64,000 bases of DNA from Eubacterium sp. (GCA_017463985.1 JAFUEH010000020.1:62001-126000), one strand, 5' to 3'; numbered from the stretch's first letter, positions 34,684-45,383 are shown. The notes: generated from the sequence alone by a model not told the origin. A program made the numbers and translations.

Positions 34684-36036
34684 ATGGGAAGATTATTCGG
34701 AACTGACGGAGTCAGGGGCATTGCCAATAAGGATTTAACCAATGAGCTGGCAATGCAGATCGGTGCAGCGGCGGCAACGGTGCTGCTCAGAGAAGCCAAA
34801 AGCGCTAAGCCGACGGTCTTGATCGGTAAAGATACTCGCGCTTCAGGCGATATGCTGGAGGCGGCGCTGACAGCCGGCCTTTGCTCTGTCGGCTGCAACG
34901 TGCTGTCTGTCGGTATCGTACCGACGCCGGCGGTTGCATTTCTTGTCAGCAAATATGAATGTGAAGCAGGTATCATGATCTCTGCTTCTCATAATCCGTG
35001 CGAATATAACGGTATCAAGATTTTTCAGAAAACCGGTTATAAGCTCGACGATGCTATCGAGGAAGAAATCGAAGCAATTATCTTAGATAAAACAGAAACA
35101 CCGTCCTATAAGCTGGGCGGCGAGGTTGGCAACCGGCTGTTTTCAAAAACTGCCGTAAAGGACTATGTCAACCATGTCGTTGCTACGACGGATGTGCGCT
35201 TTGACGGTATGACGATCGCCCTGGACTGTGCGAACGGCTCTGCTTCCGTCTGCGCTAAGGATATCTTCACCGCTCTCGGTGCAAAGTGCATTATGCTTTC
35301 GGATACGCCTGACGGCACGAATATTAACGACCATTGCGGCTCTACCCATCCAGAGGAGCTGATGCGCTTCGTGAAGTCCGCCAACCTTGATCTTGGCCTT
35401 GCCTTTGACGGTGATGCAGACAGAATGTTAGCCGTGGATGAAAACGGTGAGCTGGTGGACGGCGATAAGGTCATCGCGATTTGCGCTAAGCGCATGAAGG
35501 AAGAGGGCAGACTCAAGCAGGATACCGCCGTGGTAACGGTCATGAGCAATATGGGCTTCTTTAAATTCTGCGATGCGGAGGGGATCCAGTGCGCAAGGAC
35601 GGCGGTCGGTGACCGTTATGTGCTGGAGCGTATGCTTAAGGACGGCTACAATATCGGCGGCGAGCAGTCCGGCCACGTTATTTTCCTGGATTATGCGACG
35701 ACCGGCGACGGCGAGCTGTCCGGCGTGCAGCTGATTGAGACCGTTGTCAAGAGCGGTAAAAAGCTCTCTGAGCTGGCCTCTGTGATGACCGTATATCCGC
35801 AGGTGCTCATTAACGTAAAGGTATCTGCTGAGGGTAAACAAAAATATAACAACGATGAATATATTATTGCCGCTACGCAGAAGGCGGAGATGGAGCTGAT
35901 GGGCGACGGCAGAGTGCTGGTGCGCGTCAGCGGTACAGAACCGCTTGTCAGGGTCATGCTGGAGGGCAAGAATATTGACCATATTCAAAAGCTTGGCGAG
36001 GATATTGCCGCTGTGGTTAAGGAGAGACTGTCATAA
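34684..36036 (+). CDS. glmM: Phosphoglucosamine mutase
   Basis: 450 residues from the ATG at 34684, with GAAAGGA upstream; an in-frame start at 34657 inside ruvB is rejected. It has the N-terminal GRLFGTDGVRGIAN, the phosphoserine loop ISASHNPCEYNGIK (near residue 101), metal loop AFDGDADRM and C-terminal RVSGTEPLVRVM. Converts glucosamine-6-P to glucosamine-1-P for peptidoglycan. It overlaps the next gene by 1 nt. Confidence 0.96.
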   Translation: MGRLFGTDGVRGIANKDLTNELAMQIGAAAATVLLREAKSAKPTVLIGKDTRASGDMLEAALTAGLCSVGCNVLSVGIVPTPAVAFLVSKYECEAGIMISASHNPCEYNGIKIFQKTGYKLDDAIEEEIEAIILDKTETPSYKLGGEVGNRLFSKTAVKDYVNHVVATTDVRFDGMTIALDCANGSASVCAKDIFTALGAKCIMLSDTPDGTNINDHCGSTHPEELMRFVKSANLDLGLAFDGDADRMLAVDENGELVDGDKVIAICAKRMKEEGRLKQDTAVVTVMSNMGFFKFCDAEGIQCARTAVGDRYVLERMLKDGYNIGGEQSGHVIFLDYATTGDGELSGVQLIETVVKSGKKLSELASVMTVYPQVLINVKVSAEGKQKYNNDEYIIAATQKAEMELMGDGRVLVRVSGTEPLVRVMLEGKNIDHIQKLGEDIAAVVKERLS

Positions 36037-36923
36037 TGCGTGTTGCAGATGGATGGAAGGATTATGAATTAATTGACTGCTCCGACGGCGAAAAATTAGA
36101 GCGTTGGACGCGAGAAATTTTGATCCGTCCCGACCCGCAGGTCATCTGGAAAAGTAAAAAGGAGCACCGTCTTTGGGCGCAGCCTTCCGCAAAATATAAC
36201 CGTTCGCGCCAGGGTGGCGGTAAGTGGACATTTTATAAGCGAATGCCGTCCTCCTGGCAGGTGAGATATAAGGACTTGACCTTCAACATTAAAACCATGG
36301 GCTTTAAGCACACCGGTCTGTTCCCGGAGCAGGCGGTGAACTGGGACCTTGTACGTGAGCTGATAAAGCACAGCGGCAAGGAGGAGGTCAAGGTATTAAA
36401 CCTTTTTGCCTATACGGGCGCTGCTACTGTTGCCTGCTTAAAGGAAGGCGCGAGCGTTGTTCACGTCGACGCTTCTAAGGGCATGACCGAATGGGCCAAG
36501 GAAAACGCCAAAGCAAGCGGTGTTGACGAAGGCAATGTACGCTGGATCGTGGATGATTGTATGAAGTTTGTGCAGCGTGAAATCCGACGCGGCAACACGT
36601 ATGATATCATTATCCTTGATCCGCCTTCTTACGGCAGAGGCCCGAAGGGCGAGATTTGGCATTTAGAGGACAGCCTGTATGATTTTATGGTTACGGTTGA
36701 AAGGGTCCTCTCCGATGAGCCAATTGCTGTTTTACTGAATTCCTATACCACGGGGCTGTCTGCCTCGGTCATGAAATACATACTGGATGACATTGTTGTC
36801 AAAAAACGCAAGGGCGCTACGGTTGCGGATGAAATCGGTCTGCCGGTAACGTCGACCGGCGGTGTGCTGCCCTGCGGCGCCACAGCCTTATGGCTGTCAA
36901 AGGAATTTTCTGAATGGACCTAA
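36036..36923 (+). CDS. RlmI-like class I SAM-dependent rRNA methyltransferase
   Basis: 295 residues resembling the catalytic part of RlmI/RlmK-type 23S rRNA methyltransferases. SAM motif NLFAYTGAATVACLKEGA (about 114-131), VHVDASKGMTEWAKENA and the NPPY-equivalent ILDPPSYGRGPKG. An N-terminal PUA domain, present in RlmI, is missing. Target base unknown. Overlaps glmM by 1 nt and ecfA1 by 10 nt. Confidence 0.85.
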   Translation: MRVADGWKDYELIDCSDGEKLERWTREILIRPDPQVIWKSKKEHRLWAQPSAKYNRSRQGGGKWTFYKRMPSSWQVRYKDLTFNIKTMGFKHTGLFPEQAVNWDLVRELIKHSGKEEVKVLNLFAYTGAATVACLKEGASVVHVDASKGMTEWAKENAKASGVDEGNVRWIVDDCMKFVQREIRRGNTYDIIILDPPSYGRGPKGEIWHLEDSLYDFMVTVERVLSDEPIAVLLNSYTTGLSASVMKYILDDIVVKKRKGATVADEIGLPVTSTGGVLPCGATALWLSKEFSEWT

Positions 36924-37771
36924 TTAATTTTAACAACGTATCATTTTCTTATACAACGCAGGATGAGCATGGCAATAGCCATGACTATCCCGTTTTTAAA
37001 AATTTCAATTTATCGATAGAGCCGGGGAGCTTTGTGGCCATTCTCGGCCATAACGGCTCCGGCAAATCGACGATCGCAAAGCTGACGAACGGCATTCTGT
37101 TTCCAACGGAGGGAACCGTAACCGTTGACGGTATCCCCACGAAGGAGGACGACTCTATTTACGAGGTACGCCGTATTGTCGGCATGGTGTTCCAAAATCC
37201 GGATAACCAGATCGTTTCCTCTATTGTGGAGGAGGATGTGGCCTTTGGCGTAGAGAACCTGGGTATTTCGCCCGAGGAATGTCGCGTTCGCGTGGACGAA
37301 GCGCTGAAAACGGTGGGAATGTACGAGTATAAAGATCATTCTCCCAGCCGGCTTTCCGGCGGTCAGAAGCAGCGAGTGGCTGTGGCGGGTATTATCGCCA
37401 TGAAGCCAAAGTGCATCGTGCTGGACGAGCCGACCGCCATGCTCGATCCGAGCGGCAGAAAAGAGGTACTGCAAACCGTGACGAAGCTCAACCGTGAGGA
37501 GGGCATCACGATCGTACTGATCACGCACTATATGGATGAAGCCGTGCAGGCGGACCGCGTAGTGGTCGTAGACGACGGTGAAATTAAGCTGGACGGTACC
37601 CCACGTGAGGTATTTGCCGATGCCGAGCAGCTGCAGGCGTTGCAGCTCGATGTACCGCAGTCAGCCAAGCTCGTGAACGCGCTCGGGCTGAACCCGGCGG
37701 CGACAGTATTGAATGCACAGGAATGTGCCGACTGTCTTTATCAGAATTTACAGCAGGAATGGAACCAATAA
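36914..37771 (+). CDS. ecfA1: ECF transporter ATPase EcfA1
   Basis: 285-residue ABC ATPase with Walker A GHNGSGKSTIAKL (near residue 42), Q-loop FQNPDNQ, signature LSGGQKQRVAVAGI and Walker B CIVLDEPTAML. Pairs with EcfA2 and EcfT to energise several vitamin-binding S components encoded elsewhere. The start lies within the previous gene's end. Confidence 0.95.
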   Translation: MDLINFNNVSFSYTTQDEHGNSHDYPVFKNFNLSIEPGSFVAILGHNGSGKSTIAKLTNGILFPTEGTVTVDGIPTKEDDSIYEVRRIVGMVFQNPDNQIVSSIVEEDVAFGVENLGISPEECRVRVDEALKTVGMYEYKDHSPSRLSGGQKQRVAVAGIIAMKPKCIVLDEPTAMLDPSGRKEVLQTVTKLNREEGITIVLITHYMDEAVQADRVVVVDDGEIKLDGTPREVFADAEQLQALQLDVPQSAKLVNALGLNPAATVLNAQECADCLYQNLQQEWNQ

Positions 37772-37772
37772 T

Positions 37773-38642
37773 ATGCCGGTAATCGCTTGTGACAATTTAA
37801 CATTTCTTTATTCCGCCGGTACGCCGTTTGAAACGGCTGCGCTGGAGGATATTCATTTTTCTGCCGAAAAAGGCGAGATCGTAGGCATCATCGGCCATAC
37901 CGGCTCCGGTAAATCAACGCTTATTCAGCATTTTAACGGCTTGATCGAGCCGAGCCGCGGCAAGGTATTTGTTGACGGCGAGGATATTTGGGATAAAAAG
38001 AACCGTAAGCAGATCCGCCGTGTGCGCTTTGCCGTCGGGCTTTGCTTTCAGTATCCGGAATATCAGATTTTTGAGGATACTGTTTTTAACGAGATCGCTT
38101 TCGGCCCTAAGCAGATGGGACTGGAGTCCGAGGAAATCAAGCGGCGCGTTTATGAGAGCATGGAGATCCTCGGCATCAAACGTAAATATGAAAATCAATC
38201 ACCCTTTGATTTGTCGGGCGGACAAAAGCGACGCGTGGCGATTGCTTCAATTATTGCGATGAAGCCCGAGGTGCTGATCCTTGACGAGCCGTGCTCCGGA
38301 CTTGATCCAAAGGGACGTGAACGTATCCTGGATATCATTCGCCAGTATCAGCGTCAGGAAGGCAATACCGTGCTGTTTGTTTCTCATTCGATGGAGGACG
38401 TGGCCAAGCTGGCTGACAGGGTGTTGGTGCTTGACCACGGAAGGGCAGCGCTGTCCGGTACGGTGAGCGAGGTGTATGCGCACGGCCGTGAGCTGAGGGA
38501 GATGGGCCTCAATGTACCGGAGGTCACAGAGGTTTTTTTGCGCCTGCACGATCAAGGCGTTCCGTGCCGAACCGATATTTATACGGTTGAACAGGGCAAA
38601 GCCGAGTATGAACGGCTGCGTGCCTTAAAACGGGAGGTGTGA
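37773..38642 (+). CDS. ecfA2: ECF transporter ATPase EcfA2
   Basis: 289 residues from the ATG at 37773, 1 nt after ecfA1; an in-frame start at 37713 inside ecfA1 is rejected. Walker A GHTGSGKSTLIQHF, Q-loop FQYPEYQIFEDTV, signature LSGGQKRRVAIASI, Walker B VLILDEPCSGLDP. The second, non-identical ATPase of the module. Confidence 0.95.
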   Translation: MPVIACDNLTFLYSAGTPFETAALEDIHFSAEKGEIVGIIGHTGSGKSTLIQHFNGLIEPSRGKVFVDGEDIWDKKNRKQIRRVRFAVGLCFQYPEYQIFEDTVFNEIAFGPKQMGLESEEIKRRVYESMEILGIKRKYENQSPFDLSGGQKRRVAIASIIAMKPEVLILDEPCSGLDPKGRERILDIIRQYQRQEGNTVLFVSHSMEDVAKLADRVLVLDHGRAALSGTVSEVYAHGRELREMGLNVPEVTEVFLRLHDQGVPCRTDIYTVEQGKAEYERLRALKREV

Positions 38643-38645
38643 CGG

Positions 38646-39461
38646 ATGCTGCAAAATATTACCATCGGTCAGTATTTCCCCGGAAAATCGCTGATACATA
38701 AAATTGATCCGCGCATGAAAATCGTCCTGATTCTGCTGTTGATGGCGTCAGTGTTTGTCTGCACGAGCTATCCGGCGATCGTCCTTTCACTCGCGATGAC
38801 GGTTGCTGTCGTTATCCTATCCCGCATTAACCTAAAGGTTATCCTCAAAGGCATGAAGCCGATCCTCTTTATTGTTTTGATTACGGCTTTGCTGAATTTG
38901 TTTTATTCCGCCGGTGAGCCGCTTTGGCAGTTTTGGGTGTTTAAGATCTCTCTGGAGGGTATTCACAGTGCTGTTTTTATGGCGCTGCGTGTTGTGTTGC
39001 TTGTCGTGATTGGCCTGATGCTGACGTATACGACGACGCCGACTGCGCTGACGGATGCGATCGAAGCGCTCTTAAAGCCGCTGCACGTTCTATTTAAACT
39101 GGATATTCATTCGCTTGCTATGACAATGACGATTGCCCTGCGCTTTATACCGACGCTGATCGAAGAGGTGGATAAAATCATGTCTGCCCAGAAATCGCGC
39201 GGTGCCGATATGGAGAGCGGCAATCTGATCAAGCGCGTCAAGGCGATCGTGCCGGTATTGATTCCGCTGTTCGTCTCTGCGTTCCGCCGTGCTAACGAGC
39301 TGGCCTACGCGATGGAATGTCGCTGCTATCGTGGCGGAGAGGGCAGAACAAAAATGAAGGTGATGCACCTTGCCGCAAGAGATTATCTCTCCCTGGCGGC
39401 GGTGCTGGTGTATATTACGGCCTTAATCCTGATCAGGATTTTTGTGCCGAGTGTATTGTGA
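38646..39461 (+). CDS. ecfT: ECF transporter transmembrane protein EcfT
   Basis: 271 residues with about five to six membrane helices and a cytoplasmic coupling region carrying the two Arg motifs (QKSRGAD and CRCYRGGEGRT, near 181 and 224) that contact the ATPases. Joins EcfA1A2 to S components. Its stop overlaps the truA ATG. Confidence 0.94.
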   Translation: MLQNITIGQYFPGKSLIHKIDPRMKIVLILLLMASVFVCTSYPAIVLSLAMTVAVVILSRINLKVILKGMKPILFIVLITALLNLFYSAGEPLWQFWVFKISLEGIHSAVFMALRVVLLVVIGLMLTYTTTPTALTDAIEALLKPLHVLFKLDIHSLAMTMTIALRFIPTLIEEVDKIMSAQKSRGADMESGNLIKRVKAIVPVLIPLFVSAFRRANELAYAMECRCYRGGEGRTKMKVMHLAARDYLSLAAVLVYITALILIRIFVPSVL

Positions 39462-40210
39462 TGAAAAGACTGCTGTTAACAATTAAATACGACGGCACCG
39501 CCTATCATGGCTGGCAGGTGCAGCAGAATGCTCTTTCTGTTCAGGAGGCCTTTCAGGATGCTGTCGAGCAGGTGTTTGGCGCTCGTTTGGCTGTTAAGGG
39601 CTGCTCACGCACAGACAGCGGTGTTCACGCAAACGCTTATTGCCTGACGCTGGATACCGACATGAATATCACCTGTGACGGCGTTATCATGGCGCTGAAT
39701 GCGAAGCTGCCGGACGATATTGCCGTGTCTGCCTGCCGCGAGGTACCGGACGACTTCCATCCCCGTTACAGCTGTACCGGCAAGCAATATCTTTATAAGC
39801 TGTATAACGGTTCGTCGCGCGACCCGTTCCTGCGCCATTATGCCTATTATTACCGACGGCCGGTGGATGTCGTTCGGCTGAACAGAGAGGCGCAGGCCTT
39901 CGTCGGCACGCATGATTTCGCCGCCTTTTGCTCCGTAAAAAGTGATGCGGAGGATACGGTGCGTACCGTCACGGCTGCACGCGTTTACCGTGAGGGAGAG
40001 CTGGTGCTGTTTGAATTTGAAGCTGACGGTTTTCTCTATAATATGGTCAGGATCATGGTTGGTACGCTCCTCTTTATCAACGAAGGCAAGATCAAAGACG
40101 GGGAGCTGCGCGCGATCATCGATTCTAAGGACAGAGCCCGTGCCGGCAGAACAGCACAGCCGCAAGGGCTATATTTAAACAAAGTATTTTATCAATCGTT
40201 ATCGGAGTAA
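39461..40210 (+). CDS. truA: tRNA pseudouridine(38-40) synthase TruA
   Basis: 249 residues from the ATG at 39461 (TGATG overlap with ecfT); a longer frame into ecfT is rejected. Shows LTIKYDGTAYHGWQVQ, the catalytic Asp in GCSRTDSGVHANAY (near residue 52), and FLYNMVRIMVGTLL. Modifies the tRNA anticodon stem. The ecfA1-ecfA2-ecfT-truA order is conserved in Firmicutes. Confidence 0.95.
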   Translation: MKRLLLTIKYDGTAYHGWQVQQNALSVQEAFQDAVEQVFGARLAVKGCSRTDSGVHANAYCLTLDTDMNITCDGVIMALNAKLPDDIAVSACREVPDDFHPRYSCTGKQYLYKLYNGSSRDPFLRHYAYYYRRPVDVVRLNREAQAFVGTHDFAAFCSVKSDAEDTVRTVTAARVYREGELVLFEFEADGFLYNMVRIMVGTLLFINEGKIKDGELRAIIDSKDRARAGRTAQPQGLYLNKVFYQSLSE

Positions 40211-40213
40211 GCT

Positions 40214-41389
40214 ATGGCAAGTAATGAAAGAGAAAATGCGCGTAAAGAAAAAAAGCGTAAGGCGCAGCGCCGAACAAAAATTATATTGTGGGCGATTATC
40301 CTGGCGATCGCGGTGGCCCTGGTTGTCATGAAAATTGCCGAGCTGGATTTTGCAGCCGTTAAGAGCCGTTATATTGACAAGGAAGGCAACGTGTCCGTTA
40401 CGGCTAGTGCCGCCTATCCGTACAGCCTGGATTCCTCCAAAAATGTACGGATGGTGACGGAAAATGACAAGCTCTGCATACTGACCAGTGTATCGGTCAC
40501 CGTGCTGAATCCAACGAACGGTACGCAGCTTTACAGCTTTAACCATGGCTATGCCAACCCGATCATGGATACCGCCGGTAACTATGTCTGCCTGTTCGAT
40601 CAGGGCGCATACCGTTTGCGGCTGGATACACTGTCCGGCGCGGTGTATGAAACGAAAACCGATCTGCCGATCTTGACGGCAGCTGTGAGCCGCAGCGGCG
40701 ACGTGATTTATGCTTCCCGTTCGTCTGATAATAAATCGACGGTCTTTGTGCTGGATTCTAAGCTGAAAAAACGCATGGAGCTGGAGGTCAATGAGGGCTA
40801 TGTCGTATCTGCTGCGATCGACCCATCCGGCAAAAGGTGCGCCTACGCAGTGATCAATACGGAAAACGCCGTTTTAAAAACCACTGTATTTACGGTGAAT
40901 GTCGGCTCCTCTGAGCCGGTTGCCTCCTTTGATTTCAGTGGGACGGAGCTGCTCGATATGCACTATTGCCGGTCGGATATGTATCTTGTTTGTGCGGACG
41001 GAGTTTATACCGTTTCGTCTCAGAAAAAGCTGCAGCAGGCGATCGGCACGGAAGAGCAGGGCGTCAATACGGTATGCTATACCTATACGCCGAACGATGA
41101 AATGCTTTATGTATATTCCGGCTATTCTGCTGCAAATGAGAACTGCTTGGTGCATATAAATTCATCGGGCAAGGAAAAGCTGTCCTTGGACCTGGTGCAA
41201 AAGCCAAAGGCGGTCAGTGCTGCTTCTAATGAAATTACGGTGCTGTTTCCGGACAGCGTCGCCGTGTATTCTTTAACGCGCGGCGAGGAGAAGGGAACGT
41301 ACGCGTGCGACGATTCGGTCAGCAGCGCTGTCAAGCTGTCCTCTAAGGTGTTTGTTTGCCGTCATCAGCTGATTGATATCATAGAATAG
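40214..41389 (+). CDS. Membrane-anchored beta-propeller-like protein (DUF5711-like)
   Basis: 391 residues: a very basic N-terminus (ARKEKKRKAQRRTK), one membrane helix (about 24-42), then an extracytoplasmic domain of repeated short beta units (VTVLNPTNGTQLYSF, VFVLDSKLKKRMEL, DGVYTVSSQKKL) that look like propeller blades. The family is uncharacterised. It sits 3 nt after truA and 8 nt before the cvpA-like gene, so it is part of this long operon. Confidence 0.75.
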   Translation: MASNERENARKEKKRKAQRRTKIILWAIILAIAVALVVMKIAELDFAAVKSRYIDKEGNVSVTASAAYPYSLDSSKNVRMVTENDKLCILTSVSVTVLNPTNGTQLYSFNHGYANPIMDTAGNYVCLFDQGAYRLRLDTLSGAVYETKTDLPILTAAVSRSGDVIYASRSSDNKSTVFVLDSKLKKRMELEVNEGYVVSAAIDPSGKRCAYAVINTENAVLKTTVFTVNVGSSEPVASFDFSGTELLDMHYCRSDMYLVCADGVYTVSSQKKLQQAIGTEEQGVNTVCYTYTPNDEMLYVYSGYSAANENCLVHINSSGKEKLSLDLVQKPKAVSAASNEITVLFPDSVAVYSLTRGEEKGTYACDDSVSSAVKLSSKVFVCRHQLIDIIE

Positions 41390-41397
41390 GTGAGTGT

Positions 41398-42129
41398 GTG
41401 ACAGTTTTAGGAATAACGTTTAATTATGTAGACCTCGCGATTGCCGACGTGGTCTTGGTGGCTGCCGTGATCGGCTTCTGCCGCGGTATCATCATTAATA
41501 TTATCAATTTTATCCGCCTGTCGGTCGGCGCCTTTCTCTGCTTCTTTGTGGCGGAAAACGCCTGTGTGCCGGTATATGAGTCGCTGGTCAAGCCGCGCCT
41601 CGTAACAGCCGTAGAGGCGCATATTGCCGCTGCGGCAGATCCGCAGGCCATCGCGGCGCAGGTAGCGGAATTCAACGGTCAGCTGCCCAAGGTGATTGCC
41701 GATAATGTCAACCTCGACGCGCTGGAGCTGTCCTCGGCTGACATCGCGGAAAGTATCGTCACCTCTGTGTTTGAACCGATCGTAACGGCACTGGTCAAGG
41801 GCGTGCTGTTTATCGCCGTCTTTCTTGTTTTCTTTCTCTTGACCGGCGTGTTGGTGCATTTTATCAGTAAAGCGCTGAACAAGAAAAATAAGACGACCGG
41901 ACGGACGTCAGCTGTGCGTAAGACAGACCGGGTGCTCGGTCTGCTGTTTGGTATTTTAAAATCGTGCGTGATTGTGCTTGCAATTGTCGCCGTTTTGATG
42001 TATATTTTAGAGTTGAAGCCTGAGTTGGCTGTTGAAAGCCGTCTGTGGGAGCAGATCAGCTCCGCAAGGCTGGTAGGCCTTATCAATGAAATCAATCCAT
42101 TTAATGCGATTACGGAGGGGTATATATGA
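41398..42129 (+). CDS. CvpA family membrane protein
   Basis: 243 residues with a GTG start after AGGTGAG. Four membrane helices (around 16-34, 42-55, 135-158, 183-202), with the N-terminal IADVVLVAAVIGFCRGIIINI typical of CvpA. Family members affect colicin V production or envelope stress; the molecular function is not settled. Overlaps pgsA by 4 nt. Confidence 0.8.
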   Translation: MTVLGITFNYVDLAIADVVLVAAVIGFCRGIIINIINFIRLSVGAFLCFFVAENACVPVYESLVKPRLVTAVEAHIAAAADPQAIAAQVAEFNGQLPKVIADNVNLDALELSSADIAESIVTSVFEPIVTALVKGVLFIAVFLVFFLLTGVLVHFISKALNKKNKTTGRTSAVRKTDRVLGLLFGILKSCVIVLAIVAVLMYILELKPELAVESRLWEQISSARLVGLINEINPFNAITEGYI

Positions 42130-42830
42130 GCGAGTTAGAAAGCAAAGAAAAGCAGGTAACAGAAGAAAAACCGGAAGAGGGCTTTTTCTATAACTGGAAT
42201 ACGATCCCGAATTGGCTCTGTTTTCTTAGGATTGCGCTGATTCCTGTTTTTTCGGTATTGTTCATTAAGGATCATTTCCTTTGGGCAGTGATCGTGATGG
42301 CGGTCGCGGCGTTGACAGATCTGTTTGACGGCAAAATTGCCAGAAAATTCAATATGGTTTCCAATCTTGGCAAGGCGCTCGACCCGATTGCAGACAAGCT
42401 GTCACAGATGGCCATCGTCTGTATTCTGATCTATAAATTCTGGGATGTCATGTATTTCAGAGTACTGCTGTTCCTGTTTATTGCCAAGGAACTGATAATG
42501 CTCATCGGCGGCGGTCTGCTGCTTTTGAAGGGCTTACGTCCTGCGGCGGCGGAAATGATCGGCAAGGTGTCCACGACTGCTTTTTACATAAGCATGATTT
42601 TAATTATCGCACTCGGCGGTGAAAATGCACCGCTTGCAGGCAAGTGGATCTTTCAACCGCTGCCGGAATGGCTGATGGTCGTATTGATTGTGATCTGCCT
42701 GATCTTGACCTTCGCGGCGCTGTTCAGCTACGTTCCCGGCTTCGTTAAGCAAATTAAAGAGAATAAAAAGTATGTCGATGAGGACAGATATTATAAGGAT
42801 CAAAAAGAACATCAGCATGATGCTGAGTGA
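42126..42830 (+). CDS. pgsA: CDP-diacylglycerol-glycerol-3-phosphate 3-phosphatidyltransferase (PgsA-like)
   Basis: 234 residues with several membrane helices and the CDP-alcohol phosphotransferase motif: DLFDGKIARKF, then GKALDPIADKLSQ (D-x2-DG-x2-AR-x8-G-x3-D-x3-D pattern, about residues 63-85). Makes phosphatidylglycerophosphate. The N-terminal 22 residues are a charged extension. Overlaps the cvpA-like gene. Confidence 0.88.
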   Translation: MSELESKEKQVTEEKPEEGFFYNWNTIPNWLCFLRIALIPVFSVLFIKDHFLWAVIVMAVAALTDLFDGKIARKFNMVSNLGKALDPIADKLSQMAIVCILIYKFWDVMYFRVLLFLFIAKELIMLIGGGLLLLKGLRPAAAEMIGKVSTTAFYISMILIIALGGENAPLAGKWIFQPLPEWLMVVLIVICLILTFAALFSYVPGFVKQIKENKKYVDEDRYYKDQKEHQHDAE

Positions 42831-42852
42831 TTGCAGGAGAACACATTAATTC

Positions 42853-45174
42853 ATGAAACAACAACTTTGTTCACGCTGCGGCAAACGGCCGGCAGTTGTG
42901 TTTATTCAAAAAATGGATGAAAATAACCAGGTCACGCCTGAGGGGCTCTGTATTCAGTGCGCCAAGGAGCTGAATATCGGCCCGATCAAACAGATGATCG
43001 ATAAGCTTGGTATCAGCGACGAGGAACTGGAGGCCGCTTCGGAGCAGATGTCCGCCTTTATGGAAAATATGGACGATTTTAACTTTGACGACCTGGGCGA
43101 TATGTTTAATCCGGAAAATGCGGACGGTGCGCAGACAATGCCCTTTGCCAACCTGTTTAACGGTGAGGGCGGCGAAGGAGACGACGCCTCTGTTGATGCT
43201 GACGCAAAGCCAAAGCGTCATTCTAAAAAGCGTAAAAAGGGCGCTCCCGATGATAGCAGAAAGTTTTTGAACACCTATTGTAATAACCTGACAGACCCTG
43301 CCAAAAGCGGCAAGATCGATAACATTATCGGCCGGGAACAGGAAATTGAGCGTGCGGTGCAGATCCTGTGCCGCCGTACCAAGAATAACCCGTGCCTGAT
43401 CGGTGAGCCCGGCGTCGGTAAAACAGCGATTGCTGAAGGACTTGCCATTAAGATTGCCAAGGGCGAGGTGCCTGCGCGACTGGCGGATAAAGAAATCTAT
43501 CTGCTCGACCTGACGGCTTTAGTAGCCGGTACACAGTTCCGCGGCCAATTTGAGGGACGTATCAAGGGCTTGGTCGATGAGGTCAAGCACGAGGGCAATA
43601 TTATTCTGTTCATTGACGAGGTGCATAACCTGGTCGGTACCGGCGACAGCGAGGGCACGATGAATGCGGCGAATATTCTAAAGCCGGCATTGTCACGCGG
43701 TGAGATTCAGGTGATTGGCGCTACAACCTTCAATGAATACAGAAAGTATATTGAAAAGGACGCTGCCTTAGAGCGCCGTTTTCAGCCGATTAAAATTGAA
43801 GAGCCGTCGATTGACGACGCTTATAAAATGCTGCAGGGCATTAAAAAATATTATGAGGATTACCATCAGGTGCAGATCAGCGATACGTTGCTGTATAAGG
43901 CTGTGACAATGTCTGAGCGCTTTGTTACCGACCGTTATTTGCCGGACAAGGCGATCGATCTTCTTGACGAAGCCTGTACGGGTGCTAATTTGCGTAATCC
44001 GGCGATCAGCCAGCTGCAGCTGTTGATTGAGCGCCAAAAGCTGCTGGAAAACGAGGTGGAGCTTCTCTCGAATCCGGACGATGGCGAAGAAATCGACTAC
44101 GAAAAAATTACTAAATGTAAAAGTGAGCTGATTCAAATCGAAAATCAGCTGCCTGCTGTGGAAGAAAAAGCGCAGGACAATCAGGTGCTCGAAGCGGATC
44201 TTGCGAAGGTCATTTCGCTTTGGACCGGCATTCCTGCCGCAAAAATAGAGCAGGGCGACGTTCAAAAGCTGGCGCTCTTGGAGGATGAGCTGAAGGCGCA
44301 TATTATCGGTCAGGATACCGCGATTGAAAAGATTGCAAACGCCGTACGCCGCGGCCGTATCCAGATCAGCCCTAAAAAGCGGCCGCAATCGTTTATCTTT
44401 GTCGGTCCTACTGGCGTCGGTAAAACGGAGCTGGTAAAACGGCTTGCCGACGCGCTCTTTGATTCGCCGGATAACCTGATCCGACTGGATATGAGCGAGT
44501 TTATGGAAAAATTCTCGGTATCCAGAATTATTGGCTCGCCACCGGGTTATATCGGCTATGACGATGCCGGCCAGCTGACGGAAAAGGTCAGACGTAAGCC
44601 GTATAGTGTGATCCTGTTTGACGAGATCGAAAAGGCCCATAAGGACGTCCTGAACATTCTTTTGCAGATTTTGGATGAAGGCCGTATTACCGATGCGCAG
44701 GGTAGGGTAGTGAACTTTGAAAATACAGTGATTATCATGACCTCTAACGCCGGTTCAACGGACGCTAACGCTGTTGGCTTCGGTAAATCGGAAAACGATA
44801 TGACCGAAGAAGTAACGATGAAGGCGCTGGAGCGCTTCCTGAGGCCGGAATTTATCGGCCGCGTGGATGAAATCATCATCTTCAACCACTTAACACAGGA
44901 AAACTTTGAAGCCATTGCCGGTCTAATGCTGGAGGAGCTCGTTCCTTCGCTAAAGGATAAGGGGATCACGCTGACCTTCGACGAGGCGGTGAAGTCATGC
45001 TTGGCTGCCGAGGCATACGGATCAAAGAAGAACGCGCGCGCGCTCAGCGACGCTGTCAGACGTGAGGTGGAGGAGAAAATTGCCAACGCCATCGTGTTCC
45101 GTCATGACGAGGTAATCCGTACGATTGCCCTTACGGTCGATGAAAACGGAAAAATAGTCACTAAAATTAATTAA
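42853..45174 (+). CDS. ClpE-like ATP-dependent Clp protease ATPase with N-terminal zinc finger
   Basis: A 773-residue class 1 Hsp100 protein. Instead of the usual double Clp_N repeat it begins with a zinc finger (CSRC at 6-9, CIQC at 33-36) and an acidic linker, as in ClpE. The two AAA+ modules carry [13 protein letters not shown] (about 183) and [12 protein letters not shown] (about 517), separated by a short middle coiled coil. AVGFG near residue 638 is a candidate ClpP-docking loop. Likely unfolds substrates for ClpP; no ctsR or mcsAB is nearby. Confidence 0.88.
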   Translation: MKQQLCSRCGKRPAVVFIQKMDENNQVTPEGLCIQCAKELNIGPIKQMIDKLGISDEELEAASEQMSAFMENMDDFNFDDLGDMFNPENADGAQTMPFANLFNGEGGEGDDASVDADAKPKRHSKKRKKGAPDDSRKFLNTYCNNLTDPAKSGKIDNIIGREQEIERAVQILCRRTKNNPCLIGEPGVGKTAIAEGLAIKIAKGEVPARLADKEIYLLDLTALVAGTQFRGQFEGRIKGLVDEVKHEGNIILFIDEVHNLVGTGDSEGTMNAANILKPALSRGEIQVIGATTFNEYRKYIEKDAALERRFQPIKIEEPSIDDAYKMLQGIKKYYEDYHQVQISDTLLYKAVTMSERFVTDRYLPDKAIDLLDEACTGANLRNPAISQLQLLIERQKLLENEVELLSNPDDGEEIDYEKITKCKSELIQIENQLPAVEEKAQDNQVLEADLAKVISLWTGIPAAKIEQGDVQKLALLEDELKAHIIGQDTAIEKIANAVRRGRIQISPKKRPQSFIFVGPTGVGKTELVKRLADALFDSPDNLIRLDMSEFMEKFSVSRIIGSPPGYIGYDDAGQLTEKVRRKPYSVILFDEIEKAHKDVLNILLQILDEGRITDAQGRVVNFENTVIIMTSNAGSTDANAVGFGKSENDMTEEVTMKALERFLRPEFIGRVDEIIIFNHLTQENFEAIAGLMLEELVPSLKDKGITLTFDEAVKSCLAAEAYGSKKNARALSDAVRREVEEKIANAIVFRHDEVIRTIALTVDENGKIVTKIN

Positions 45175-45180
45175 AAACTC

Positions 45181-45209
45181 TTGACATTTCAGCGGACATT
45201 AGCTATAAT
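45181..45209 (+). promoter_or_regulatory. Promoter of the four-tRNA operon
   Basis: Perfect consensus TTGACA (45181-45186), 17-nt spacer, TATAAT (45204-45209), 17 nt before tRNA-Gly. Confidence 0.93.
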
Positions 45210-45225
45210 AATGTCCGTTGATTGT

Positions 45226-45299
45226 GCGGGTGTAGTTCAATGGTAGAATCTCAGCCTTCCAAGCTGATTGCGTGGGTTCGATTCCCATCACCCGCTCCA
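45226..45299 (+). tRNA. tRNA-Gly (TCC)
   Basis: Acceptor GCGGGTG / CACCCGC, anticodon loop CTTCCAA (TCC), T-loop GTTCGAT, encoded CCA. Confidence 0.96.
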
Positions 45300-45306
45300 A
45301 GGATAC

Positions 45307-45383
<77 letters not shown>
